From contig OZ026835.1 in the NCBI GenBank assembly GCA_964023205.1, forward strand, positions 1,567,053 to 1,631,052: a stretch of 64,000 bases of DNA. The letters run 5' to 3'. A program made the translations under genes and the position numbers. Below, piece after piece: positions 7,052 to 14,977 of this stretch; positions within the stretch are counted from its first letter, which is position 1; every line of letters begins with the position of its first letter. The notes under the pieces were generated by a model. The model made no database searches and had not been told where the DNA came from. It saw only the letters and a list, made by a program, of their open reading frames with translations. Source of the stretch: Lutraria lutraria (Eukaryota > Mollusca > Bivalvia > Venerida > Mactridae).

Positions 7052-8176
7052 TTATACTAAAGCATCAAAGGCTTGTCTTGAAGCTGGATTCATAGGGCCC
7101 TGTCTCATCAGGTGAATACGATGTCTCAAAAGGGGTTTCAAGACAGCCTGTCTTGATAAGGTAGATAAGGATAGGGGCGAAAAACGGCACAATGGAGTGT
7201 CTGGTGAACTTCTTGAACTGGGAGATGATCTACTAGATGATCTGCTGGATGAACTCCTAGGTGTGGTAAAACTACTTGACCCACTGGTTGAATAACTGCT
7301 TGGCCCACTGGTTGAATAACTACTTGGCGAACTGTTTGAATAACTCAAACTGCTTGGCCCACTGCTTGAATAACTTCTTGAACTTCTAGGTGTGCTAAAA
7401 GAGCTTGGTCCACTTCTAGATAAACTTCTTGAACTTCTAGATGAACTGCTTGGTCCACTTCTAGATAAACTTCTTGAACTTCTAGATGAACTGTTTGATC
7501 CACTTCTAGATAAACTTCTAGATGAACTTTTAGGTGTGCTAAAACTGTTTGATCCACTTCTAGAAGAATTTCTTAAGCTTTTAGATGAGCTAAAGTTCAA
7601 ACTACTCACAGGACTGATAGGAGACCATTGTAACTTACTGATTGGAGTTACAGCCATAGAGGGTGTTGAAGTGGTTTGCTTTCGACGACGGAGAGTAATA
7701 AAACGTTCATTGATCTTGGCAGGCGATTTTCTAGCTTTTTTAGCTGGAGCTTTTCTAGGTTTTCTAGCAGGCGATTTTCTTTTAGCTGGAGCTTTTCTAG
7801 GTTTTCTAGCAGGCGCTTTTCTTTTAGCTGGAGATTTTACAAATTTACGAATCGTCTTTTGACCATTCCATCGGAGTAAACTTCGTATCATAACTCCACC
7901 AAGAAATCCACCTCCTCCTGGTTTCAATATGAGTTGACGTTTAGTATCCATGTCCACTTGATCATCTCCCAGCTGCTCTAATTCATGCTGATGTTTTTGC
8001 ATAAAGTTTTGTGTTTGTTTAGGTAGCACAATTTCCTTTTTTAAAATCACCTTTGCTGCTAAGGTGAACCACTTGAGCATTTCTTTTAATCCAGACCGTA
8101 GCATTTGCTCCCGTACAGTAGGGTCTCGTTCCTGACCCAAATGTTCTAACGATTGAGCTATGGCTGTGGCTGACAT
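7052..8176 (-). CDS. Histone H1/protamine-like core protein with pX-like head (374 aa)
   Basis: Three parts. Residues 1-100 repeat the pattern of the 123-aa pX-like protein: ILKKEIVLPKQTQNFMQKHQ, then VDMDTKRQLILKPGGGG. Residues about 110-160 are Lys/Ala/Pro repeats (KAPARKPRKAPAK, KARKSPAK) like the tail of histone H1 or molluscan protamine-like proteins, which suggests DNA packaging. Residues about 185-320 are Ser-rich with RS, GPSS and SYS repeats, possibly phosphorylated. A conserved closing segment follows (LCRFSPLSLS, then RHRIHLMRQGPMNPASRQAF). The repeat regions differ in length between elements (374 versus 361 aa). A TATATAAA sequence sits about 35 nt upstream of the ATG. DNA condensation is inference from composition and paralogy. 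Confidence 0.85.
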   Translation of the reverse strand: MSATAIAQSLEHLGQERDPTVREQMLRSGLKEMLKWFTLAAKVILKKEIVLPKQTQNFMQKHQHELEQLGDDQVDMDTKRQLILKPGGGGFLGGVMIRSLLRWNGQKTIRKFVKSPAKRKAPARKPRKAPAKRKSPARKPRKAPAKKARKSPAKINERFITLRRRKQTTSTPSMAVTPISKLQWSPISPVSSLNFSSSKSLRNSSRSGSNSFSTPKSSSRSLSRSGSNSSSRSSRSLSRSGPSSSSRSSRSLSRSGPSSFSTPRSSRSYSSSGPSSLSYSNSSPSSYSTSGPSSYSTSGSSSFTTPRSSSSRSSSRSSPSSRSSPDTPLCRFSPLSLSTLSRQAVLKPLLRHRIHLMRQGPMNPASRQAFDALV

Positions 8177-8210
8177 GATGACTGAATGATCTTATATGAG
8201 TAAACGATGT

Positions 8211-8858
8211 TTATATATACACAACTGGCCCACGTTTTTCTCCAGTGATCCAGTGATGAAAAATATCAGTTCTTAACCGATAACTGTCTGGTGTTTGAGG
8301 GTGAAAGTCAATCACTAAATACCCATGAGGTGTAGAGATAGCATCTTGATAAGCGGGTAACAAGTGTGGCAATTGAATTTGATTCGCCAACACTTTGATT
8401 TGTCCTTTATCTCTTGTGTTTTGAAATAAGATCATGTAATGTGCATTTAAACTCAGGGTACGACTGGCTTTCGATTGTTGAAACATGTTTTGTGTAATGT
8501 AGATCACACTAGCATTACGATGGTGACCTTTTCGTGTAAACCATAATTTGATTTTCTCTTCATCTTTATCACCAAGCATGTCATCAAATATAATTAAATG
8601 AGGAATGGATGTATCCTCTACTATCTCTTCATCCTCGTCAGGTATCCCCTGTATGAACCGAATACTAGGTTCTTGTTCTTGTAACTGTGCATAGGCTACT
8701 TGCCATTCTTTGTAACACCATACAATACGCTCTGGTACTACTTGAAACAAATCTGATTTGTATTCCAACACCTTTTTTACAAATTGTGTTTTACCAGAGC
8801 CACTAGGGCCTGCGATAAACATATTGCAAGGATGCTTAAAAAGTAAACTGGACTCCAT
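8211..8858 (-). CDS. FtsK/HerA-type genome-packaging ATPase
   Basis: Packaging ATPase of the Polinton/adenovirus/PRD1 group, expected to pump DNA into the capsid. Walker A is GPSGSGKT (residues 17-24) directly after a short beta-strand (CNMFIA). Walker B is HLIIFDDML with Asp92 and Asp93. A polar sensor-like strand VIYITQN follows. At 215 aa it is at the short end of the family but complete. It begins a new cluster: an AATAAATAAA lies between it and the upstream 120-aa gene, and the next gene is the H1-like core protein. Confidence 0.92.
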   Translation of the reverse strand: MESSLLFKHPCNMFIAGPSGSGKTQFVKKVLEYKSDLFQVVPERIVWCYKEWQVAYAQLQEQEPSIRFIQGIPDEDEEIVEDTSIPHLIIFDDMLGDKDEEKIKLWFTRKGHHRNASVIYITQNMFQQSKASRTLSLNAHYMILFQNTRDKGQIKVLANQIQLPHLLPAYQDAISTPHGYLVIDFHPQTPDSYRLRTDIFHHWITGEKRGPVVYI

Positions 8859-8898
8859 GACGTGAAAATCACAACTAACACTATTGGAAGAAAAACAT

Positions 8899-8908
8899 TT
8901 TATTTATT
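8899..8908 (-). terminator. Overlapping AATAAATAAA polyadenylation signals
   Basis: Minus-strand tandem AATAAA 44-54 nt after the stop of the 120-aa gene and 41 nt before the ATPase ATG. It probably ends the PolB to 120-aa transcript. The same sequence is kept in element 2 (58229-58238). Confidence 0.6.
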
Positions 8909-8952
8909 TGTGTACAATAACCAGATAAAACATGATTGAGTTCTTTACAAGT

Positions 8953-9315
8953 TTATGTATGAGTACAAGAATAATCACAACAAGAACAACACATGTCATG
9001 TAAGGGTAACAACAGTTTGTCAGAAAATTCAAACACACATTCTGAATGTCCAGATTGACTCAGAAATGTTAACACAGAGTCATTGTTCACCACCTGTTTG
9101 AACCAATCCGTTTCACTCAAGTCCATGGGTACTGATTGTTTATAAAATGAATTCATCACATGAAGTCCATGTTTCATTTCTTCAAACATGTCTGGTGTAC
9201 TCAACTGTTGTCGAATCCATTCCAGAGAATGATGACCTTCAGGTATCTTCATACGATAAGCAAATACCAATGCTTTTCTCAACAGGGTATGGTTCATAAT
9301 ATCAAACTGTTCCAT
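8953..9315 (-). CDS. Uncharacterised 120-aa protein with C-terminal Cys cluster
   Basis: Not recognised. It is mostly helical with a Trp-containing core (HHSLEWIRQQLS; SETDWFKQVV) and ends in a dense Cys cluster (MCCSCCDYSCTHT) that could bind metal or be lipid-modified or disulfide-linked. It overlaps the 95-aa gene upstream by 22 nt. Element 2 keeps it at 118 aa with a small in-frame indel near the middle (FYKQ versus YQ), so the frame is under constraint. It is the last gene before a polyadenylation signal in the PolB cluster. Confidence 0.75.
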   Translation of the reverse strand: MEQFDIMNHTLLRKALVFAYRMKIPEGHHSLEWIRQQLSTPDMFEEMKHGLHVMNSFYKQSVPMDLSETDWFKQVVNNDSVLTFLSQSGHSECVFEFSDKLLLPLHDMCCSCCDYSCTHT

Positions 9316-9581
9316 TCTTGAATCGTGTGAATCACTCTATCGTTACATACATAAGTATTCCAATCGTCTCGATGGATAGCTTTCAAGTCTAAGTGTGCAC
9401 TGATCATAGCATCACGAATCATCTGTCTAAATAGTTCAAACGTGTGAGGGTTCAGAATCCACGCGCGAATGTCCTTGACCTTGACAAGGTCATCTTGTAC
9501 AATACTGTATAACGTATCCGTATACAGCTCAAAATCCAAAATGTAATATAAACTTATAAATCGTCTAGATGGTTTAACCAT
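9294..9581 (-). CDS. Uncharacterised 95-aa protein
   Basis: Not recognised. The upstream end of the open frame is a TTG; the first ATG gives MVKPSRRFISLYYILDFELY. The middle contains WILNPHTFELFRQMIRDAM, and the C-terminus is VCNDRVIHTIQEWNSL. It overlaps the F-box-like gene by 28 nt and the 120-aa gene by 22 nt, a compact early-type cluster behind PolB. The element 2 copy (57594-57881) differs by one residue. Confidence 0.72.
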   Translation of the reverse strand: MVKPSRRFISLYYILDFELYTDTLYSIVQDDLVKVKDIRAWILNPHTFELFRQMIRDAMISAHLDLKAIHRDDWNTYVCNDRVIHTIQEWNSLIL

Positions 9582-10180
9582 AATTGAATATTTCCTGAAC
9601 AAATCACTATTCTAGGTCGATTCGCATGAACGGCTTCAATCTCGTCTTTGACTTCTCTTAAGCGGTGCCTTAATTTATAGAACACGGCACGATACTGTAG
9701 AATATGAATAACATGAGTGAACGGTACCTGTCTCTTAAATACCATGATACCACGTATTTTAAACTGTGAATACTGACGCCATCCGGGGTGAGATCTCCCA
9801 TTGTCCTCTTCAGCCATACTGAACCATATCACATTTGGGGTAGAACGAAAATTGTTAGCTAAGGCAGATACGTCGCTCAAATTAGCATCGTGGATTAAAA
9901 AATCCCATGTCGTAGATAACATACGATCTAAGCTTTGTTGTACCACATTCAGTTTTCGTAGAATCGGTAATTTTTGGTTGAATGACAAGTCCTGGCGATC
10001 ACCTACATCCTTCAACAGTCTCTCTATCCGTCGATGATTTGTATGTTGTAAGCTATGTATAGCATTATGAGTAGCCCATGTGTGCACTAACTCCATCTTC
10101 CATGTTTTAGCGTTAGCCCATATGACATAACGATAAATTTTAAGTCTCAGCTCTATCGGTAGTAAGGGTATCCAATCCAT
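9554..10180 (-). CDS. F-box-like protein (208 aa)
   Basis: The N-terminus MDWIPLLPIELRLKIYRYVI fits the start of an F-box (LP-x-E-L-x-x-x-I). An F-box would let the protein recruit host SKP1/cullin ubiquitin ligase. The rest is helical and basic, with a conserved Trp/Phe core (WDFLIHDANLSD; NVIWFSMAEED) and no repeats that I recognise. A further in-frame ATG at 10220-10222 exists here but not in element 2, so the conserved start is the one used. It lies 59 nt downstream of the PolB stop. The F-box call rests on about 20 residues and needs a profile search. Confidence 0.7.
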   Translation of the reverse strand: MDWIPLLPIELRLKIYRYVIWANAKTWKMELVHTWATHNAIHSLQHTNHRRIERLLKDVGDRQDLSFNQKLPILRKLNVVQQSLDRMLSTTWDFLIHDANLSDVSALANNFRSTPNVIWFSMAEEDNGRSHPGWRQYSQFKIRGIMVFKRQVPFTHVIHILQYRAVFYKLRHRLREVKDEIEAVHANRPRIVICSGNIQLWLNHLDDL

Positions 10181-10239
10181 GTCTTTATGAATAATGACTT
10201 TTAGATGACTTGTTCTAGTCATTACCTAAAAGGTCAATG

Positions 10240-13200
10240 TCAGTCATGTAGATAACCATAAGGCACAGTCATATGATTCTCGACCACAATACGTTTGGTA
10301 TACACCGAACGAAATGTTTTGACTTGTTTCTCACTGGTCACGGTTCTGTCCTTATGACGTTTAATCCGAGAAGCATATTCAACTACGGTCGAATAATGGT
10401 GTCTGTCTTTCACACAATCCACCATCGTATTGAAATTCACTTGTTGAGTGGCATTGTAGTCTAACGTAATGCCTTTCACTTTGCAATTTTGATGGAGTTC
10501 ACCGTTTTCAATGTATTCATACCCATAGTTCTTTGGACCTAAAGCGACATATCTCACAATACGACCCTTTGGTACCTCATCTGTCCATTTTCCCAATCGA
10601 CTGGAGATAATAGGAACATTATAGCCATCAGGGTCATGAATGTACATACAACTGTCTGTGTCAAAATACAATACTCTCTTTCCTAGAGGTTCAAGCACTT
10701 TGTACAGTTCTAATCGAGCATAAGCCGTCACAAATGAAGCCACCACAGGATTGGCTGATGAATGAGGGTCTGCTTTGTCCGATTCATCAGTATAATTCAT
10801 TAACATGAATTCATCATGATCAAAACACTCTACATATTTCACAGACTTTTTAGGATCGTTCAGTATTCCGTAGAACTGGTCCAATCGATGAACATACTCT
10901 GTTTTAGGCAAGAGGTTGGTTTGAGCATTTTTGCCCCAGAGACAATTCAGCATGGTTTTGGCAAAAGCTCGTTTTCCTGGATTTTTCTCCACCTGTTGCA
11001 AACGAATTCCTTCAGCTTCAAAATAATCCTGTTTAAATTTATCTTGAGCCTCTTCCGTATCCACCCCTGGAGGATATCCACTAGCCTCTTGTTTCATTTT
11101 CAAGTATTTGTCAATGTATTGCCGATAGACGTCCGTACTCCATTCATCCCAGTGCCATACATGATACACTTTTGATACTTGATAGCCTAAAGCAATAGCT
11201 TTAGCCAATTCAACATGAGTCCATGTGCCATACAAGAACCGTTCATACGGTGAATGTGTACAATAATCCATCTCCTTCTCAGCACAGGTACGGCATAGCG
11301 TAAACACCATTTTGCTATTACAGTGTATGGGTAAGACAGGCATCCATAAATCTTGCGGGGGTAGAACACGGCATTTAATCAGTCCTTTGTATTTCTCAAT
11401 ATGCTGTTGATCAATTTGTTCTTGACTCATGATCACTGGATGGCCTATCGGATAAGTCCTGTACTTGTTCACATACGGATAGAGAGAACAAATATCCACA
11501 TATTTGATTTCTTGGTCGTTGTCTACTTCATGATACAGTCGAACGGCATTCGTACGACCTCCGAACAAAGCTTCCCTGGGTTGTATCGGTTCTTGACCAT
11601 GATAGAATCGTTCCACTCTTGTCTTATAGGCAGGATCCTTTTGACAACGCTGATCAAATTCACATTCCCACATGACCACAACAGGGTACCCCTGTTCTTT
11701 CAAAGACTCCAGTCGTTTATACGTATCGTGATAGGCCTGTTGCATGCTTCTCAAAGTATACGGATTAATGGTACTTCGGTTAGGAAAACAGGTGGGGCAC
11801 CCATGGTACCAACATCCCATGAATTCATACACGGTGTTGGTCTCTTGACAATAGCCATCCACGTAATAAGGTCCAATTTTGACTTCGCCTTTGTTATTCA
11901 AGGCATGCCGAATATGTATCTCTTCGGTGACAGCCATCATTTGTAGCCAACGTATGCCTTTCATGGAATACCGGGTTTTATTGGGATACCCGGCATCCGA
12001 AATCACGGCTAAACTATGAGGCGGCATGGAATTTTTGCGCCAGGCTTTGTTACACACTTGAGCTAATGTGGTAGCTTCAGTAAATGGATCTATTTGATCA
12101 CTTTCCAATAATTGTTGACGAAATTCTCCACACCCGCGTCTTAAAATGTCCACATCCGATTGACAGTATTTCTCCATTTCCTTTTGAAAATCAAATACGT
12201 CACCTTTTCTTTCATTGTACCAGGTTAAAAACTCTTCACGTCGCTCTGGTTTCATACTATCCGGTTTGTAAAAGTGTAGCGGCAAATAAGGTCCCACATA
12301 ATCTTGATACGCCAGGGTGTTTGCATAGAATGGAAACCATCCTTTGGCTAACTCGGTCAGTCCAAATGTATTGGGAAAACCGGAGAGAGGCATACTCAGG
12401 AAACTGAGGGAGTCAATCATGCGTATTCCATGCACTCTCAATTGAATGATTTTACTACCATTCATAATCAACTGGGGTTTCGCCGTCCCCTGAGTGAGCA
12501 CATATCTAAGAATAAACTGAGCGTCATAGCCTTGAGCATTGTGGGCTATCACTGTCGATCCTCGATGGGTAGGGAGGAATAGCCAAGTACAGAATTGTTG
12601 TAACGTAATTTCACCACGGAATGTCATTTGTCTGGCTTCATTCACCTCTTCACAATACTCACATGGAGCTTTCACTGACTTACACATACAGTCACCACAA
12701 GCACGTTGAGCCACACAAAAATTAGGGATATGTTCTCCAGAATCAAAACGACATTCAAAATCAAAAAAGATGAATGGTACTTCTGGTTGTTTTCTATCGG
12801 GTGGTTCATACGTTGGAATGTAACATTCATGATCTGGTCCTACTATGGCTTTACAACACCTGCATTTCTTTGTCCCTGGGCAAACGTGACTCCGTTTCGT
12901 TTCAATCACCTTTTGCCCACATTTCTTACAATTCCATACGGATTCACAAATGGTTTTACGTTGTTTTCCCGTTTTTGTTTTATGATTGTCAAAACATGCC
13001 TGACTCTGGAACAGGCGACGACAATCTGGACATCTTATAGATTGTCCTGCTGGGCACAGGGTGTGAGCATAACACTGACAAATATGGCTACACTGGTGTC
13101 CTTCACGGTGATCATAACTGATATCGCACCATTCACAATAATAACCCCGTCCGAGAAATCCGGTGATGGATACAATACAGTCATAATGATTATCATGGTG

Positions 13201-14031
13201 AAAGATATGAATCACACGACTTTTTTCAGTCATAGCAGGTGGTTTGAATAACAATTCACTTCCATAATGTTGTGGATGGATTTTAATCACATAGCCTGGA
13301 TAGAGATAGTCCTGTAGTTTTTGGTATTCTTCTATACCACACGACTGATCCGATGAAATACCCACTTGCTTCAACAATGCTTCAGCTTCGTATTTTTGAA
13401 GATTTTTCTTAGAGCGACGTATATAACCCCATCGTTTTTTCCATTCCGGGGTTTGATTTTCATGTACTTTACACCGTCCTACCACAATCGATCTAGCTAA
13501 ACACATAGAGTCTTTACTATTGTCAATACACACAACACTTGTCTTTGACTTCCGCATACTGAATAAGTTTGGTGCTTTAAACGTTTTCTTTCCGGTTCCC
13601 TGTGGCATAGCAATATGCGTAATTTCCATCTGTGCCGCCCCATCATGAATTTTAAATTGACGGTTACTTTGTGCCACACGTTCAATTTCATCCAACAATG
13701 TATCTCCACTAATACGAGATGCCCTATTAAACGGAACATGTATTCCAAAGTCCAAATCAGGATGTAGAATAGATACTCGAACTCGATCATTCGACTTCAC
13801 TTCGCATCTCTTGTAGAGCTGATCCATCATATCATTAAACACCCTGTTTGTAAATTCAAACGATTGATTATACGGCTGAAATGTCACATCATATACTCTA
13901 GATTGAGTCTTGAATTTTCTTGACTTTCTTTCCATGCGTGACTGTATGTCATAATAGTCGCGCACAGGCTCAAACTTACTTCGTTTAGTTGGAGGTTCAT
14001 CCTCACCACTAGTACTGTCGGTATCTGACAT
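10240..14031 (-). CDS. DNA polymerase B, protein-primed type (pPolB)
   Basis: Replicative family B polymerase of the element (1263 aa). In order: an acidic/basic N-terminus; Cys/His zinc-binding repeats at about 297-400 (CEWCDISYDHREGHQC, CPDCRRLF, CKKCGQKV); exonuclease motif I FFDFECRFD (about 421) and motif III YCQSDVDILRRG (about 622); an insertion with YEFMGCWYHGCPTCF (about 734), an endonuclease-like segment known in this family; polymerase motif A DICSLYPYVNKY (about 845); motif B AKTMLNCLWGKN (about 1024); motif C YFDTDSCMY (about 1120); and a KNYGYEY motif (about 1166). The frame stays open upstream only to a GTG. The first ATG (14029-14031) lies about 29 nt after a TATA box. It appears intact. 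Confidence 0.96.
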   Translation of the reverse strand: MSDTDSTSGEDEPPTKRSKFEPVRDYYDIQSRMERKSRKFKTQSRVYDVTFQPYNQSFEFTNRVFNDMMDQLYKRCEVKSNDRVRVSILHPDLDFGIHVPFNRASRISGDTLLDEIERVAQSNRQFKIHDGAAQMEITHIAMPQGTGKKTFKAPNLFSMRKSKTSVVCIDNSKDSMCLARSIVVGRCKVHENQTPEWKKRWGYIRRSKKNLQKYEAEALLKQVGISSDQSCGIEEYQKLQDYLYPGYVIKIHPQHYGSELLFKPPAMTEKSRVIHIFHHDNHYDCIVSITGFLGRGYYCEWCDISYDHREGHQCSHICQCYAHTLCPAGQSIRCPDCRRLFQSQACFDNHKTKTGKQRKTICESVWNCKKCGQKVIETKRSHVCPGTKKCRCCKAIVGPDHECYIPTYEPPDRKQPEVPFIFFDFECRFDSGEHIPNFCVAQRACGDCMCKSVKAPCEYCEEVNEARQMTFRGEITLQQFCTWLFLPTHRGSTVIAHNAQGYDAQFILRYVLTQGTAKPQLIMNGSKIIQLRVHGIRMIDSLSFLSMPLSGFPNTFGLTELAKGWFPFYANTLAYQDYVGPYLPLHFYKPDSMKPERREEFLTWYNERKGDVFDFQKEMEKYCQSDVDILRRGCGEFRQQLLESDQIDPFTEATTLAQVCNKAWRKNSMPPHSLAVISDAGYPNKTRYSMKGIRWLQMMAVTEEIHIRHALNNKGEVKIGPYYVDGYCQETNTVYEFMGCWYHGCPTCFPNRSTINPYTLRSMQQAYHDTYKRLESLKEQGYPVVVMWECEFDQRCQKDPAYKTRVERFYHGQEPIQPREALFGGRTNAVRLYHEVDNDQEIKYVDICSLYPYVNKYRTYPIGHPVIMSQEQIDQQHIEKYKGLIKCRVLPPQDLWMPVLPIHCNSKMVFTLCRTCAEKEMDYCTHSPYERFLYGTWTHVELAKAIALGYQVSKVYHVWHWDEWSTDVYRQYIDKYLKMKQEASGYPPGVDTEEAQDKFKQDYFEAEGIRLQQVEKNPGKRAFAKTMLNCLWGKNAQTNLLPKTEYVHRLDQFYGILNDPKKSVKYVECFDHDEFMLMNYTDESDKADPHSSANPVVASFVTAYARLELYKVLEPLGKRVLYFDTDSCMYIHDPDGYNVPIISSRLGKWTDEVPKGRIVRYVALGPKNYGYEYIENGELHQNCKVKGITLDYNATQQVNFNTMVDCVKDRHHYSTVVEYASRIKRHKDRTVTSEKQVKTFRSVYTKRIVVENHMTVPYGYLHD

Positions 14032-14059
14032 GATTATGATCTTAGAACTTCTCCGCCGT

Positions 14060-14107
14060 TTTTTATAGTTCGGGTTCAAGGTCACAACGCGTGACACTCT
14101 ATAAAAG
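14060..14107. promoter_or_regulatory. Divergent core promoter with two TATA boxes
   Basis: Minus strand: TATAAAAA (14067-14060), 28 nt before the PolB ATG. Plus strand: TATAAAAG (14100-14107), 33 nt before the zinc-knuckle ATG. The start codons are only 109 nt apart, so the two genes share one short bidirectional promoter. Both boxes are kept in element 2 (53070-53077 and 53110-53117). Confidence 0.7.
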
Positions 14108-14140
14108 ACGTACGCTCCGTCCGTTTTTTATCATTTCAAC

Positions 14141-14491
14141 ATGAGCGATCCTAAAATGAACCAAGCTGAAGAGAACCGAGATCAAACTTTGATGTATTCA
14201 TTAAAGAAGAAAATTAAAGAGCTTAACAACTTAGCGGATCAGCTCTGTGGACAGAAAAATGTAACATGGGATCATATCAAGTGTTATCGTTGTGGAAAGA
14301 AAGGACATTATTCTACAAGCTGTACGGAACCCTTCAACAATGAATGTTTTTATTGTCATGAACAAGGACATTTCATCGCAGACTGTCCTAAGAAACAAGG
14401 TGAACAGGTCGATCTACAGGACGCAGAACAGAGTAAGAAAAAACGTAAATACAAAAAGAATCCAACAAAAACTGTGAGTGACTTTGTGTAA
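14141..14491 (+). CDS. Double CCHC zinc-knuckle protein (116 aa)
   Basis: Two CX2CX4HX4C knuckles: C48-C51-H56-C61 (CYRCGKKGHYSTSC) and C69-C72-H77-C82 (CFYCHEQGHFIADC). This fold binds single-stranded nucleic acid in CNBP/Gag-type proteins. A helical N-terminus (SLKKKIKELNNLADQL) may self-associate. The tail is basic (KKKRKYKKNPTK). It diverges from PolB and may act in replication, for example as a single-strand binding protein; that is inference. There is no RT or Gag context. Downstream is AATAAA (14596-14601), so its 3' end is conventional. The element 2 copy differs by about one residue. Confidence 0.9.
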   Translation: MSDPKMNQAEENRDQTLMYSLKKKIKELNNLADQLCGQKNVTWDHIKCYRCGKKGHYSTSCTEPFNNECFYCHEQGHFIADCPKKQGEQVDLQDAEQSKKKRKYKKNPTKTVSDFV

Positions 14492-14595
14492 TCCAGACAA
14501 TGTGTTGGACAATGTGTTGGACAATTGTGTATAAATTGGAGACTAAGTGAGTTGTATTGTGTTGTACTTTGTTGTACTTTATAAATGTTTTCAAA

Positions 14596-14601
14596 AATAA
14601 A
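14596..14601 (+). terminator. AATAAA signal of the zinc-knuckle gene
   Basis: AATAAA 105 nt after the stop codon, with a second AATAAA near 14641. It converges with the hairpin end of the minus-strand 74-aa gene. Conserved in element 2 at 52564-52569 (minus strand). Confidence 0.55.
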
Positions 14602-14666
14602 ATGATAGACAATGTAATATGCTTTTGTCTTTGCTTGAGAAATAAAACGAATCTAACACATATGGT

Positions 14667-14682
14667 GGCCCTAATAAGGGCC
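14667..14682 (-). terminator. Variant histone-type stem-loop after the 74-aa gene
   Basis: Minus strand reads GGCCCTTATTAGGGCC, 10 nt after the stop codon, with CCCAAC before and ACCA after. Stem and flanks match the histone type, but the loop is UAUU instead of UUUC, there is only one copy, and the purine-rich CAAGCAAAGAC lies about 31 nt downstream rather than 12. Element 2 keeps it unchanged (52483-52498). Confidence 0.6.
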
Positions 14683-14692
14683 GTTGGGTAAT

Positions 14693-14917
14693 TCATTGCA
14701 TTTCTGCAAGAAATAGGTATCGCCAATAGTTGGCTCTCAAATCCTCATCATAAAAGATGGCAAGGTCAGGGTATAAATTACCCATCTTGATATCCATCTT
14801 CACTTCTACACATGCATCTTGGAATTCAGACAAGTCTGGGTACAAATTACCCATCTTGACCACCCAAACATCTTCTTGTTCAGGTTCATCAGAAGAACTT
14901 TTCAAGCAGTTGCCCAT
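14693..14917 (-). CDS. MGNC-lipidation / tandem YPDL late-domain protein (74 aa)
   Basis: The N-terminus MGNCLKSSSDEP has Gly2 and Cys4 in the arrangement of N-myristoylated and palmitoylated proteins, and its first seven residues equal those of animal RNF11. The body contains two direct repeats, KMGNLYPDLSEFQD (about 21-34) and KMGNLYPDLAIFYD (about 44-57). Each has YPDL, the YPx(n)L motif that binds ALIX and is used as a late domain by lentiviral Gag. The C-terminus RANYWRYLFLAEMQ is conserved. The expected place of action is the inner membrane face and ESCRT sites; that is inference. It shares a CCAAT-box promoter with the 107-aa gene and ends in a histone-type hairpin. Element 2 has a 75-aa copy. 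Confidence 0.85.
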   Translation of the reverse strand: MGNCLKSSSDEPEQEDVWVVKMGNLYPDLSEFQDACVEVKMDIKMGNLYPDLAIFYDEDLRANYWRYLFLAEMQ

Positions 14918-14977
14918 GTTGAATCATGAAACATAAATGAGCTATGGAACATGAGAAAAACACTGACCTAGAACAGA

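Noticed and set aside
7392..7862. Long Leu/Ala-rich frames antisense to the H1-like gene
   Set aside because: They are mirror readings of Ser and Lys/Ala/Pro repeats; composition explains the open frame.
14032..14097. Upstream extension of PolB (and similar extensions of the protease, integrase, 157-aa and 95-aa genes)
   Set aside because: These extensions begin at GTG or TTG, overlap TATA or CRE sequences or neighbouring genes, and the first ATG is conserved in both elements where visible.
14141..14917. Zinc knuckles and YPDL motifs as pieces of a retroviral Gag
   Set aside because: They are on separate genes and strands, with no capsid, protease or reverse transcriptase of retroviral type and no LTRs. 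They sit inside Polinton inverted repeats and are conserved in the second element.
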